Assembly (NCBI RefSeq): GCF_963678635.1
Contig: NC_087071.1
Coordinates: forward strand, 43,385,095-43,449,094
Length of the DNA stretch: 64,000 bases
From: Symsagittifera roscoffensis
Lineage: Eukaryota; Xenacoelomorpha; Acoela; Convolutidae
Reading direction: 5' to 3'
Shown here: positions 32,540-42,789 of the stretch, piece by piece
Layout of the letters: each line of letters begins with the position of its first letter
How positions within the stretch are numbered: the stretch's first letter is position 1
Position numbers and translations under genes: made by a program
The notes under the pieces: model-generated
What the model was told of the DNA's origin: nothing
The model's database searches: none
What the model saw: only the letters and a program-made list of their open reading frames with translations

Positions 32540-35280
32540 AGTTAAGCCTATGGAAACAATTTTCTGAGATTAATTTTGTTACTCCTATGCTGAACCAAAA
32601 CTTATGAGAGGTATATCTAACATTTCAAGTGCAAAACATTTATGCTTGATGTGGTTTTTTTAGTAGGGCCATTTTTCGGCTAAAGATTTTTTCCTTACAA
32701 AGAGCAAAGAAATAGTTTTTGACAATTGCTAGATAAAACTTTTCCAAAAATGTTCGTAAGACGCTTGTCTGACCAAAACTTGGTTTATCGATTTTGATGG
32801 CGTAAACTAGCCTGAATAGAAAGCTTTGTTCCAGATTTGTTTTTGATGTGGAAACAGCGCAAGGAGTTCGAAATTATGGGCTCAACGTTCTTCAGAAGGA
32901 AAAGAGCTTTACTCACTCCTTATGCATGAATGAGAGATGAAAGAACTGAAAAAGGCCGGCCTCAAAAACAGCAGCGGGGTCAGGATCTAAACAAGCCAAA
33001 AATGTTTTGTTCTAGCAGAAATTTCTTTAAAAAATGCTGCTTCGATTCTTGTAGAGAATTCTCAAAAATAGTTAGTTTGCATATACATTTTGTCCTCTGT
33101 TCTGTTTTAAGCACTAAAATTTTTTTTATGTTTGTATCTTCAGAAATCTTTTAAAAACCGAACTAAGAAAAAAATTCAGTTTTTTTGTCTGTCATTTTTC
33201 CTCGTCGTTTATAGTAAGTCAAGCGCGTCAGCTTCCCAAGAACTATTTGAAACCTATAAATCACAATTCTTTGTGTCTGTTGGCGAGGATACTAACATGG
33301 CAGGAGAACCTATACGTACAAAAATTAGCAGCTCAGCTCTCCTTTTCAGTATCTCAGGGTTGTTTGGTTACAAAAAAATTGACAAAAAAATTTAAATGAA
33401 CAAAATATTTTATGCCACTATGATCCCGGGTTGACGTTCACAGACCAAAAATTCTAATCAAATGCTAAATTGCTGACAGAAAAAGTAAGTCTATGAAAAA
33501 ACTCTGATCATACAATTTTGATACATTTTTGTTAAATCGGAGTTATCAAATTTTAAATCGAATCTTAATTGGTAATTGTATGACTAGTTTTTGTATGACT
33601 AGTTTTCTAAAAATTGTTTTCAAAGTTGCCTCAAAACATTCATGTATTTTTTTGCAGCCCAAAACGGAATTTTTTTAGGCAAACGAACGTTTTTCGAACA
33701 TTTTTGAAAATTTTTTTTTTGAGTTGAGGCTCTTTTGAGAAGAAATTTTTTTGAGCTGTAGACGTTAAATTTTAGCTGAGGTGATCAAAGTCTTTAATAT
33801 CAAAAAAAAATTGTGGAAGAAACTCAATTTGCTGGCAATGAAAACTCAAAAAAATGTTTTGGTGATTTAGATTTTGCAAACGAGAAGTCGTAACCAAAAA
33901 CAGACAAATTGGCGTAGTCCTCAACTAATTTTGAAGAAACCTCGAAGAGCTGGCGGAATCAGCAACAAAATTTGCGGAAACCAGAATATTTTTTGGAGTC
34001 CACTACTTAAAAAGAGACAGTGTCTCAAAACTTTTTCGCAACTGTAAGCGGGTTCAAAAAATTGCAGTCGGACTGAACACTAATTTCAGGCAAAATCGGC
34101 TAAATGTTGGCGGAAATAGTGGATTACGTATCTGAACGCAGAATCAATGAAAAGCCTGTAAGTGACAACAATTTACATTTTGGAACAAGATAAAAACTTT
34201 TCTTCGTATTTCATTGTCACGCAGACAACAAATTAGGCGTTTTTAGTGCAGTTTGGTCTCCTAAGGAATTCTAAAAGAAATAATAACTAAACAGCCAAAA
34301 CAACTTTGTATTTTTTCTTGAAAAACAACTATGAAATTTTCTTGAAAATTTTCAGTTCTTCGAAAAATCAGCATTGTGAATAATATAATTTTAATCTTGA
34401 TTCGGCACTTAAAGACCATCAGGACGGACTCAATCGCCCAGATATTTTTCAGATTTTATGCAAAACTATTGGCCAGATATTATTCAGATATGTCCACAAA
34501 TTTAACAGTTTATTCAGCTGTCTAAGCTTTGTGGGCTATTCTAGAATAACTGACCAAACAATGCATTTTTGTTCACAAAAAGAGAAATGAAGTTTAGCTC
34601 GTTCCATCAAAACGTTTAAACATGACCAGCGGTCCTCAACCCGGAAAGTTTTTTTTTTGTCTCGAGCAAGGAGAATTTTGTTCATACTACTTGCTTCTAT
34701 CCCAAGAAGTTTTTCTTCTTCTTTTTGAAGATAAAAATAAGATTAAAGTTCGAAAGAAACTCTTTCCAACTCAACCTATTTAAGGAGCCCAACTGATCTC
34801 ATAATCAGTTGGGCTCCTGAGTTAGTTAACCTGAGTTTTATAAATCGAATAAAACTTCATTTTAAAACCTCTAATTGAACCGAAATTAGAGTCCGAAATT
34901 ACTTTTAACCGGACAACTTACAATTTAAATAAATTAAAGCACAACCTAAATGAAAACTAATTGAAGATTTTCTTCATGGATAAGCAAAAAAAATAAAAAT
35001 GTTCCAATTTCTTATAAAGTTGGTGAAAAACTGTGCACCACCAAAAACAGTGTTTATTAGAAACAGTAAGCAAAGAATCAAACTAGAAACTGACTCTCGC
35101 AATATTACGTTATTTGAAACAATCAAAAACGACCTGCGACGTTGGAAAACGCCAAGTGATTCCAGAAATTCAAGAGATCTGTTCTCTGTATATTCTTTGT
35201 AGATAAACTTACAGACAACTAAGAAAATGAGTAAAATTAACTACTACTTTCCTGCTTTAGGATTGTTTTTTTAGGAAAAC
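32540..35280. repeat. Right arm of the inverted duplication, first part
   Basis: The reverse complement of 17040-20000, including the hairpin at 34784-34817, the diverged CATTACGAGG-like repeat and the TGTTTGGTTACA / TCAGCTTCCC stretches. It ends abruptly at about 35280, where a TIR element begins; the mirrored sequence resumes near 45310. No gene recognised. Confidence 0.8.
34784..34817. other. Perfect 14-bp stem-loop, right arm
   Basis: GGAGCCCAACTGAT, loop CTCATA, then ATCAGTTGGGCTCC. It mirrors 17501-17532; the loop differs by one base while the stem is intact in both arms. Confidence 0.6.
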
Positions 35281-35620
35281 ACTCCACCCCCACTGGAGTT
35301 CCATGGATAATATTCGATTATATTAAATTTTTGTGGTCTGTCTCAATGAGTTTCGATATTAATCGGTTATAATCGATTAAAAATAGATTACAATCCACTA
35401 ATTTTTTATATCAAACTCATATATTAGAATCAATTATAATCGATTTTAATCCATTTAAAATGGATTATATTTCGTCCATTGTTTATGCCAATATAATCGC
35501 TTATAATTGGTTATAATCAAATATAATGGAATTTTTCGAGAGGTTAGTCATGAAAATCACTAGTTTTCTCAAAATTATCGCATTTCCTGTTTAGTGCAGT
35601 TGCTTTACTTTTATGGTTAC

Positions 35621-35879
35621 TGTGATATGCGTTGCGATATCAATTGAAAACAAGTTGTAATTCAATACTGTATTCTGAATATTGAATTTAGATTTTCTCT
35701 TTTCTTTTGTTTTCTTGTGTACTGAGAGATAGATCATTGTTAAGTACTCTGATCTCTCGCTTAATCTCAGTGTCATCACTTACGTATGACCTTGAGCATA
35801 CCATAAAATAATGATTGAGCACCAGAGGTTAGCTGTACATACGTATAATAAATACTGCTACTGCAGTAGCGGTATGACA
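35621..35879 (-). repeat. 3' LTR, 259 bp
   Basis: Begins TGTGATATGC and ends GGTATGACA on the plus strand, adjoining GTTAC on the left. No difference from the other LTR was found on reading. It contains an AGTAGCAGTAGC-type motif and a TACGTAT run near the retroviral U3 end. Confidence 0.92.
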
Positions 35880-35890
35880 CAACCCCCTCG
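35880..35890 (-). other. Candidate polypurine tract
   Basis: CGAGGGGGTTG on the minus strand directly abuts the 3' LTR, where the plus-strand primer of an LTR element should be. The short G-run fits, although the final TTG is not purine. Confidence 0.5.
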
Positions 35891-36004
35891 GTGAAAGAAA
35901 TAAATTATACAACATCAGTAGGATAATTTGTTTAAAAGAGTTCAATTTACTCAGTTCCAAGGAAAGTTTCTTTGGATAAGTGACGATTTTAGATTATGTA
36001 TTTT

Positions 36005-37525
36005 TCAGTTTTCCTCCAGCTCTATTTCCCAACTCGGGTTCCAATCGACTCCCTCATCCAAAGTAGCGTATCCGAATTTTCGCATAAATAGATGTCTTTC
36101 GAGTCGTCGCACTTTTGATTCCAATGGTCTGTCGTCCCGATCTTTGAAATCTCTCAGTTGGTTTCTGTATTCTTTAAGTGCCTCCTTTAAAAGACCTCTT
36201 CCTGTAAGGTTTTCGGATATTTCTTTGATTGAATGTTTTATCGGATCTCCGAATCGTTTGGGTTCTTTGTTTTTTGTTTGTCTTGAACTTCGTCTAATAC
36301 CTGACTCTTCCGCACTTGATTCGTCCGAGAATCCTTGTGGTGGTTCGAAGTTTGTGTCCAATTCCGAGCTTTGTTGAGGATTTCCTCGAAGTTCATCCGC
36401 AACTCGCTGCACTCCTCTTTTTAACAATTGGTCCGCGTACTTCTCCCATTCAGACGGTGCCAAATTTCGATTGTGAAATGTGTCCACGATATCTTCAAGA
36501 GGAGTGTGAGAGTCAATGCCTTTCAGTTTCGGACGCTGTTTTGCTTTCGGCGTAGAACTTGACTGAATTTTGGTATCTACTGTGTCTGATTCCGGCTTAG
36601 ATGTTGTTTGCTCTTGTTCCGAGTTTGCTGCAGTCGCAGCTTGATTTGTCCCCTGTTGTTTCTTGCTTCGGCCTTTCTTTTCCTTTCCGCTCTTCTCCGG
36701 CTTGTTTGTGATAATTTCCTCTGTATTTGGTTTTGGTCCCGCCAAATTGGGTTTTGCTCTTTTGACTGAAAGATTCAGGCCTCCCCCGGCTTCTGTGTCC
36801 TTTGAAGTGACTATTGTTTGGCTCCTCAGAAAGCGCTCTACTGGATTCATTGTATCAGCGATTTCCATTTCTCCTTGAAGTTCGTCCTCTGATCCCAGCT
36901 CCTCTAGTAGTTCTGGAGAGCTGACTCGCTTAAACTTTTTTGTAGGTTCCGACGATGGACTTTTACTCGTGCTTCGCTGGTTTTCTTGCGTCAGTACCGT
37001 TTTTGATTGAGCTATATCCGATTTCCTATAGATTGAACCGGCCGATGTCCTAATTGTTGAGTCCGTTTCTGAAGCGATTTTCCCCTTTAGTCGTCTGGTT
37101 AAGGCTTGGCCGCTTTTCCGTAGAGGGTCCTTTCGAAGTATAGTCTTTGGTGATGACTTGCATTGGTTTTCTATTTTGTCCTCCACAAATCCCTTCTCCC
37201 AAGAGTAGATCATTTCCTTTCGGAGATCGGGATTGAGTAGCCCTGTCTCGTCCACTAATTTCCGGATGTCGTTTTTAGCCGCGTCTCTTCTTTCGTAGTT
37301 CCAGCGGGCGTTCGCCTCCAACAAATCCTTTAGGGCTTTGGCTCTTTCTTTTTCTCTGTCCGATGTTAGCTGCTGCTTGTGCAGTGGGCTTGTATCCCTG
37401 CTCAGTTGTCCCTTGCGCACTATCTTGAGATTCTCTCTCGACTGGTCAATTCTCCGTTTCATTTGAGAAGCAGTCAGTGCTGAGCGTTCCAAGTGTTGTT
37501 TGTCTAAAGAATCAGAATTAAAAAC
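36005..37525 (-). CDS. Retrotransposon C-terminal pol region, charged ORF
   Basis: A frame open for about 507 codons from just after a TAG at 37526-37528; its first ATG is at 37462, giving 486 residues. It lies one base back relative to the integrase frame and overlaps that frame's end. It is Lys/Glu/Ser/Gln-rich with no membrane segment. Near residue 400 lies RRSSRQTKNKEPKRFGDP, like the Arg/Ser-Pro-x-Arg tails that end integrases of LTR elements. This favours a C-terminal extension of Pol, later shifted out of frame, over an envelope protein. The last 90 residues are helical-looking and charged. No GPY/F module was recognised. Confidence 0.55.
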   Translation of the reverse strand, partial: VFNSDSLDKQHLERSALTASQMKRRIDQSRENLKIVRKGQLSRDTSPLHKQQLTSDREKERAKALKDLLEANARWNYERRDAAKNDIRKLVDETGLLNPDLRKEMIYSWEKGFVEDKIENQCKSSPKTILRKDPLRKSGQALTRRLKGKIASETDSTIRTSAGSIYRKSDIAQSKTVLTQENQRSTSKSPSSEPTKKFKRVSSPELLEELGSEDELQGEMEIADTMNPVERFLRSQTIVTSKDTEAGGGLNLSVKRAKPNLAGPKPNTEEIITNKPEKSGKEKKGRSKKQQGTNQAATAANSEQEQTTSKPESDTVDTKIQSSSTPKAKQRPKLKGIDSHTPLEDIVDTFHNRNLAPSEWEKYADQLLKRGVQRVADELRGNPQQSSELDTNFEPPQGFSDESSAEESGIRRSSRQTKNKEPKRFGDPIKHSIKEISENLTGRGLLKEALKEYRNQLRDFKDRDDRPLESKVRRLERHLFMRKFGYATLDEGVDWNPSWEIELEEN

Positions 37526-38517
37526 CTATCCCTCACAATTTTAAATTCTGTTTTTGGTAGTCTGCCGAAATGTGCTTGGAACGGGGATACTTGAATTGTT
37601 TTCTGCTTGTTCCACCGTAAGTCTCTCATTATAATGCTGAGACATAATTTGATTGATTTATTATTTTCATCGAGCATCATCACTCCCAGTCTTCTTTTTA
37701 TTGTTTGAATTGTACGTTCAACCAAACCACAACCTCTGTGATCCCCCACCGGACAGAATTTTTGCTCGATATTGAGTTCCGATCAGAATTTTTTTAGAGT
37801 TTTTCCCTTAAATCCTGAAAATTGGTCCGAACGAATTGATTCAGGGACTCCATGTGTGTCGATATATGATCTCAAAAATTTTACTGTGCTCTTTCCACTT
37901 GTGGATTTTGTAACCTTCACTGATGGAAATTTTGAGAATCGATCAATAGCTACTAAAAGATAGATTTTTTTTCCTTTTTGATTTTCTATAGGCCCCTGTT
38001 AGTCTAGTTGTACCTCCTGTCCCGGCTGCGTGAGCAGTGGCAGTGGTTTTGACGAATTTTTCGAAATAAAGTATTTTACATTCTTACCATATCTGGTACA
38101 ACTACGGCACTCTTCTGCCAAATTCACAATGTCCTTATTCATGTGTCCTCGATGTATTCGTTTGAGGACAGCTTGTCGTAGTTGAACTGGTACTGCTAGC
38201 CGATTATTCACCAAGATGCAGTCGTCCTGAACTGCCATCTGTGACCACAACGGATTTGTATAGGGTCCCATTATATCGAATCCTTGTTTGTCCCCTCTCT
38301 CTACCACTCTCCTGAGGCGGTCCATCCACGTGTCTTCTGTGGTCAGTTCTGCTAGTAAGTTTTTGTCGAAATGTTTTGCGAGGTTGTCCAGGGTCTCTAC
38401 TTGTTGCTGCCTTTGCAGTCTTGTTTTTCCTAGACCCTTTGGCGGTTGAATTGAGCACACTTCCTCCTCACTCTCCGCCTCTTCTGTGGTTGTCAGGTCT
38501 ACTTCTATTACATTCAC
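37504..38517 (-). pseudogene. Retrotransposon integrase, two nonsense codons
   Basis: One frame with stops at 37999-38001 (TAA, just before the core) and in TTCTGA at about 37785. The N-terminal part has the H2C2 zinc site: HRGHMNKD, then CRSCTRYGK. The core has AIDRFSKF (first Asp), RSDQFSGF (second Asp) and GLVERTIQ (Glu), and the second Asp and the Glu are separated by exactly 35 positions, the D,D35E signature. The normal SDNGTQF is altered to SDQFSGF. Function: insertion of element cDNA into the chromosome. As read, no full integrase can be made from this copy. Confidence 0.8.
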
Positions 38518-38562
38518 CTCACTGAGTTTTCGTTCCGTCGATGCGATCGGTTTTGGCGATGT

Positions 38563-38958
38563 TCAACTTGATTCGTGTTCCAAATTTTCCCTGACTTCTT
38601 GGGTATGAGCCACCAGTTCTCGATTTTCCTGAACATTGTTTTCTCCGCCTATTAACTGCCAGAATGAGAGCAGTCTTTGATCCGCTATTCGTTGTTGTTC
38701 CGGTTCCAACGACCATTTTACTCGTTGTGCATGACGTGTTTCGCTGTCGGAGCTGTCCCTATTTTTTCTGCCTCCTCGTATAATTTTTCTCGTACGTTGG
38801 ACTGTCTCTGTGATCTCCTCCTCTCCCGAGAGTTCGTTATTGGTGGAAAGTGATCGGTTCCACTTTGGGTCCATTAGGCTTTCTTCGCGCTCCTCATTCC
38901 GCCAATCTTGTGGTGAGCTGGACCACCAGTCGTATGCTCTGTTTGCATTTTCTGACAT
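38563..38958 (-). other. ORF between RNase H and integrase
   Basis: An ATG at 38958 opens 131 codons in a third frame: acidic and Arg-rich (SGEEEITETVQRTRKII), ending before the integrase frame starts. About 200 bp with stops separate it from RNase H. It could be a tether region of Pol displaced by indels, or an additional small ORF of this element lineage. No domain recognised. Confidence 0.4.
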
Positions 38959-39171
38959 CTCGATCCTTGAGTCTGTTTTTTCTATTTTTCTCGGTACTGG
39001 TCGTTTTTTTATTTTGCAATTATTTAAGACTGACTGTTTGCTGGGTTGATTTGACGAAAAAGTGATTTATTTCTGTTGAACTGTTGTGTTTAGCTGTTTT
39101 TGCAGTCGTGCAAACTGTTTTCTCTCGTTCCGGTCGAGCCTTGTTCGGTTTTGACCGTTTTGGTTGCTATA

Positions 39172-39663
39172 TCAACCATTACTTGATGACTGTTTCCTAA
39201 CATTCCTTCTAGAACATTCTAGAACGTTTTCGTTCCGGTTGAGCGACCTTGAGTCTTTAAGCCTACTGTTCCAGCAGTCGAACGCTTCATGAAAAGAGTT
39301 TATTGTCGCTACTACAAACTTTTCGTCTAATTCTGATTCGGGCCAGGGATCATTGAAAGGATCACGCGATAAATAATCAACTATGCCCATGTCCCTCCCC
39401 GGAATGTGAACTATGTTGAACTGATATGGCAGTAACCGGTCAACCCAACGGGTTAAACGTGATTGGTAGGTCTTGTTCGATTGATTAACATCCAATGCTG
39501 TTGTAAGCGCTTTGTGGTCAGTTGCGATGGTAAATGGTTTCCCCAGAAGGTAGTGTTTATATCTATCTACTGCCCAAACAACTGCCAGTAATTCCAACTC
39601 ATTTGTTGAATATTTTTTTCTTGGGCATTTAAGTATCGGGATGCGAACGAAATTGGGACCCAC
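39172..39663 (-). pseudogene. Retrotransposon RNase H, second half in a shifted frame
   Basis: It continues the polymerase ORF one base back. The overlap contains a run of seven A at about 39612-39618 where the two frames align as the same protein (KKYSTNELELLAVVWA, then DRYKHYLLGKPF and TDHKALTTAL). It has the RNase H end-motif HIPGRDMGIVDYLSR typical of Ty3/gypsy. The shift is more likely a one-base change in the homopolymer, or a sequencing error, than programmed frameshifting, because it falls inside a domain. Confidence 0.75.
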
Positions 39664-42503
39664 AGCCCTTCATCATTTTGTTGTTTTAAAGTAGACCCTA
39701 GCCCATCATGGCTAGCATCGCATTTAACTCGTGTTTCCCGATTTGCATCGTAATAATGCACTTTCGTAATATTTGCCACAGCTTCTTTTATAGCATTAAA
39801 TGCTACTGTGTGAACCTCCCCCCACTCGAATTTTTTCACCGGGAGTTTCATGTTTTTTAACTTTTTCTTTTGATTTTCTTCTTTAAGAAGTGGTCTTAAT
39901 TTTTCAGTCAGACTTGCTACGTTAGGTATAAATTTAGCTAAATGATTTATGCTTCCTAGAAATGACCTTAGTTGTTTTAGGGATTTCGGCGGGTTCAAGT
40001 TTACTACCGCTTCCGTTTTAGTGATTTTCGGTCTAACCCCTTCTTCCGAGAGATGATGACCCAACCAATTCACTTCTTGTTTGAAAAATTCACATTTTGA
40101 TAGTTTCAGTGCCAAGTTTTCCGCATCCAATTTCTTTAAAACTGCTGCTACTAAGTTGGCATGTTCGATTTCACTTCCCTTTGACACAATAAGTATGTCA
40201 TCTAGAAAACAGAACGTGTTTTTAGCGTGATTGATGGTTCTATCCATAGCCTTTTGAAATTCAGCTGGCATATCTGCTAGGCCGTAGAACCCTGTCAAGA
40301 ATCTGTAAGTTCCAGTTGCTTTTCCGCCCACAATGTTAAAATTGCATTGCCTAGCTGTATCAGCAGCCAATTTTAGTTGACTGTACGCATATTTCAAATC
40401 TAACACCGAAAAGTATAGCGTACCCTTTTTGTTTTCAGTTACAAGCTGGCTTACCGCATCAATAAGTTCATCTACATTCGGCAATTGGTATTTGTTTTTG
40501 AACAATTGTCTATTGATTGGTTTTGCGTCCATTGCCAATTTTATTGAGTCGTCCTTCTTTACTGTTATCACAATCGGGGCGATAAAGCAATCACTTGTAC
40601 ATTTATTAAGTTTTGTTATATGACCTTCTGTCAATAACTTCTCGATTTCTTTTTCGACTTTATCTTGTATGTGAATTGGGATTCTTCTCCCCTTTTCTTG
40701 AATCGGACATAGAGGATATTTGAATTTTGAACTGACAATGTGATTTTTGGAAATGCCTTGCCTTTCAAATAAGTTTTTAAATTTAGTGAAAAACTTTTCT
40801 TTCCAACCTTCTGACTGCTCGCACATGAGCACGTCAAACCTGGTGAGTTCTTTTGGCGCTGGTCTTTGTGTAGTCACTATTCCCACTTGTCCTTGCAGAT
40901 CTAATCCCATGATGCATCTAGTTTTTCGTTCTGATACCAGAAAGGTTGCGCCCTTTACCTCCCAGCCCGCTGACCTCAGATTGGTTTTTAGGGCTCCCAG
41001 GATACTGATCGGTTGTTTGTTGTAATCCACAAATTTGGTTTGTAAGTTCAATTTATCGGACGGTATGAATCTCACTTTGTTTGATTTTTCCATAATTTCC
41101 TTAGTCGTGGCCCAGTTGAGAAATGAAACAGGACTTCCAGTGTCCACTGTTAATTGAATTATCTGGTTATCTATTCGTACCATGGCCTTTAGTGATTTTA
41201 CGCGATTCAATGTTGGATCGCGAATAGAATCTATTTTCTGAACTCGTACCACTTTTCCGTTTGTTTTGTTTCTCATTTCGTTGATTCGATCTTTCACATA
41301 TTTTGAAACTCGCTCATTTTCCGGTTGGTAGGTTTGTATCGACATAACTTCAAATTCACTACATGACCCAACACCTTCACTGATCTGGTCGCATTCCTCT
41401 ACCGATCCTTCCGAATCTTCCGCAACTTCACTTACTTGTTGGGATCTGCACATTTTGGCGAAGTGATTTGGTTTACCACAGTGTTTACAGTTCTTCCCCA
41501 TCGTTGGACAATTTTTTAGGTGTCCCTGTTCAAACGTCCTTCCACATCTATTACATGGTTTTGTTTTCGTGTTTTGATTCTTGTTATTATTCTGTCTATT
41601 ATTCGTTTCTCTTCTATTTGGAGTTTTGGTTTTCCCCCCCAAATTTCGAACTGCCATTACAGGTTCCTGTTTTATTCTCACACCCGATGTGTAATTGCTA
41701 CTTGATCCACCTGTAACCGCAGCATTAGTCTTTTGAAACGCCATTGTTGTTAACTTGCTATGTTCGAATTTTATAGCCTTTTTTAGAACTTCCTCTGGAT
41801 CCAGAGTTTCGAATGTCAACGTGTCCTGCAGTGTCATGTTTTTCATTTTCGAGATAAACAGGTCTCGCACTATTTCATTTTCCAATGTTCCCAGTTCTGA
41901 TCGGGCTGCTTGGGCAATTAACGCTGCGTGGAATGATTCTAGAGATTCTCCAGATTCTTGCATTCTCGTAAATAACTTGTATCTTTCGTATGTTACACAT
42001 TTTACCTTTTGAAATGAGACTTCTGCCAACTCTGTTATTTCTCTGAACGTCATTTTCGATATTTCTGCGTGCGGATTCTTTTGTAGGAATCTCTTCTTTC
42101 CCTCTGTGCCCAAAGATAGAAATAATCGTGACACCAGTTTCTTTTGTACTTCGTTGTAGAAGACATTGTGTCCGACTCGTGGGCCTCTTGTTTTTCTCTC
42201 TTCGTTCTCCAATACTACTCTGTCTCTTGCTAGTTTATCTCTAAGAATCCTGGCGTTCCTCGCATCTTCGTTCTCCCCATCCCTGGGCGTTTCCGGGCGT
42301 GGTGGTGGTTCCTCTAATATGTCTTTTGGTTCTTCCAAAATAATCTCTGGGTTCACATTTTCTTTGACCGTAACCGCCATGAGAAATTGTTCGAACCAAA
42401 TTTTGAATTGCCACGGAGGGTCTAGATTCGCTGATGCCCAAAATACCGGAGTTCCCATATCCGTTCTGTTGTCTTGAGCTGCGAATCCTGCTGGCTGCGC
42501 CAT
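39567..42503 (-). CDS. Retrotransposon Gag-Pol (Gag, protease, RT)
   Basis: 978 codons. Its ATG uses the last base of the 5' LTR. Gag occupies about residues 1-400, with a zinc-knuckle region at about 318-350 (CNRCGRTF, then the CCHC box CKHCGKPNHFAKMC). Protease follows with VDTGSPVSF at about 452. Reverse transcriptase is at about 580-830, with VLDLKYAYSQL, GFYGLADMP and the catalytic FLDDILIV at about 763. The connection/RNase H start follows, up to the frame break. Gag and Pol are fused in one frame, with no gag-pol frameshift or stop. All active-site residues seen are intact up to the break near 39615. Confidence 0.9.
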   Translation of the reverse strand: MAQPAGFAAQDNRTDMGTPVFWASANLDPPWQFKIWFEQFLMAVTVKENVNPEIILEEPKDILEEPPPRPETPRDGENEDARNARILRDKLARDRVVLENEERKTRGPRVGHNVFYNEVQKKLVSRLFLSLGTEGKKRFLQKNPHAEISKMTFREITELAEVSFQKVKCVTYERYKLFTRMQESGESLESFHAALIAQAARSELGTLENEIVRDLFISKMKNMTLQDTLTFETLDPEEVLKKAIKFEHSKLTTMAFQKTNAAVTGGSSSNYTSGVRIKQEPVMAVRNLGGKTKTPNRRETNNRQNNNKNQNTKTKPCNRCGRTFEQGHLKNCPTMGKNCKHCGKPNHFAKMCRSQQVSEVAEDSEGSVEECDQISEGVGSCSEFEVMSIQTYQPENERVSKYVKDRINEMRNKTNGKVVRVQKIDSIRDPTLNRVKSLKAMVRIDNQIIQLTVDTGSPVSFLNWATTKEIMEKSNKVRFIPSDKLNLQTKFVDYNKQPISILGALKTNLRSAGWEVKGATFLVSERKTRCIMGLDLQGQVGIVTTQRPAPKELTRFDVLMCEQSEGWKEKFFTKFKNLFERQGISKNHIVSSKFKYPLCPIQEKGRRIPIHIQDKVEKEIEKLLTEGHITKLNKCTSDCFIAPIVITVKKDDSIKLAMDAKPINRQLFKNKYQLPNVDELIDAVSQLVTENKKGTLYFSVLDLKYAYSQLKLAADTARQCNFNIVGGKATGTYRFLTGFYGLADMPAEFQKAMDRTINHAKNTFCFLDDILIVSKGSEIEHANLVAAVLKKLDAENLALKLSKCEFFKQEVNWLGHHLSEEGVRPKITKTEAVVNLNPPKSLKQLRSFLGSINHLAKFIPNVASLTEKLRPLLKEENQKKKLKNMKLPVKKFEWGEVHTVAFNAIKEAVANITKVHYYDANRETRVKCDASHDGLGSTLKQQNDEGLWVPISFASRYLNAQEKNIQQMSWNYWQLFGQ
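42487..42502 (-). other. Primer-binding site, probably tRNA-Ser
   Basis: TGGCGCAGCCAGCAGG starts immediately after the 5' LTR. Its complement ends GCGCCA, that is CCA preceded by discriminator G and an acceptor strand pairing with GCAGCCA, which fits a serine tRNA. The same bases encode Gag residues 2-6. Confidence 0.65.
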
Positions 42504-42761
42504 GTGATATGCGTTGCGATATCAATTGAAAACAAGTTGTAATTCAATACTGTATTCTGAATATTGAATTTAGATTTTCTCTTTTCTTTTGTTTTCTTGT
42601 GTACTGAGAGATAGATCATTGTTAAGTACTCTGATCTCTCGCTTAATCTCAGTGTCATCACTTACGTATGACCTTGAGCATACCATAAAATAATGATTGA
42701 GCACCAGAGGTTAGCTGTACATACGTATAATAAATACTGCTACTGCAGTAGCGGTATGACA
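42503..42761 (-). repeat. 5' LTR, 259 bp
   Basis: It reads identical to the 3' LTR. It is followed on the right by the GTTAC target duplication. Its last base on the coding strand is the A of the gag ATG. Confidence 0.92.
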
Positions 42762-42789
42762 GTTACCTTATTGTTACACTTTTAAATGT

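Larger units (their letters stand above)
35621..42761 (-). mobile_element. Ty3/gypsy LTR retrotransposon, 7.1 kb, nested insertion
   Basis: It is bounded by two LTRs that read identical, with TG...CA ends and a 5-bp target duplication GTTAC (35616-35620 and 42762-42766). The order gag, protease, reverse transcriptase, RNase H, integrase is that of Ty3/gypsy. The primer-binding site is inside the start of gag. No envelope-like ORF with a signal peptide or membrane anchor was found. Pol is broken by a shift in RNase H, a multi-frame spacer, two nonsense codons in integrase and a further shift, so the copy is probably not autonomous, despite being young by LTR identity. Confidence 0.92.

Noticed and set aside
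36005-37525. Envelope gene of the LTR element
   Set aside because: No signal peptide, furin-like site or transmembrane anchor; it is highly charged and carries an integrase-tail-like Arg/Ser motif.
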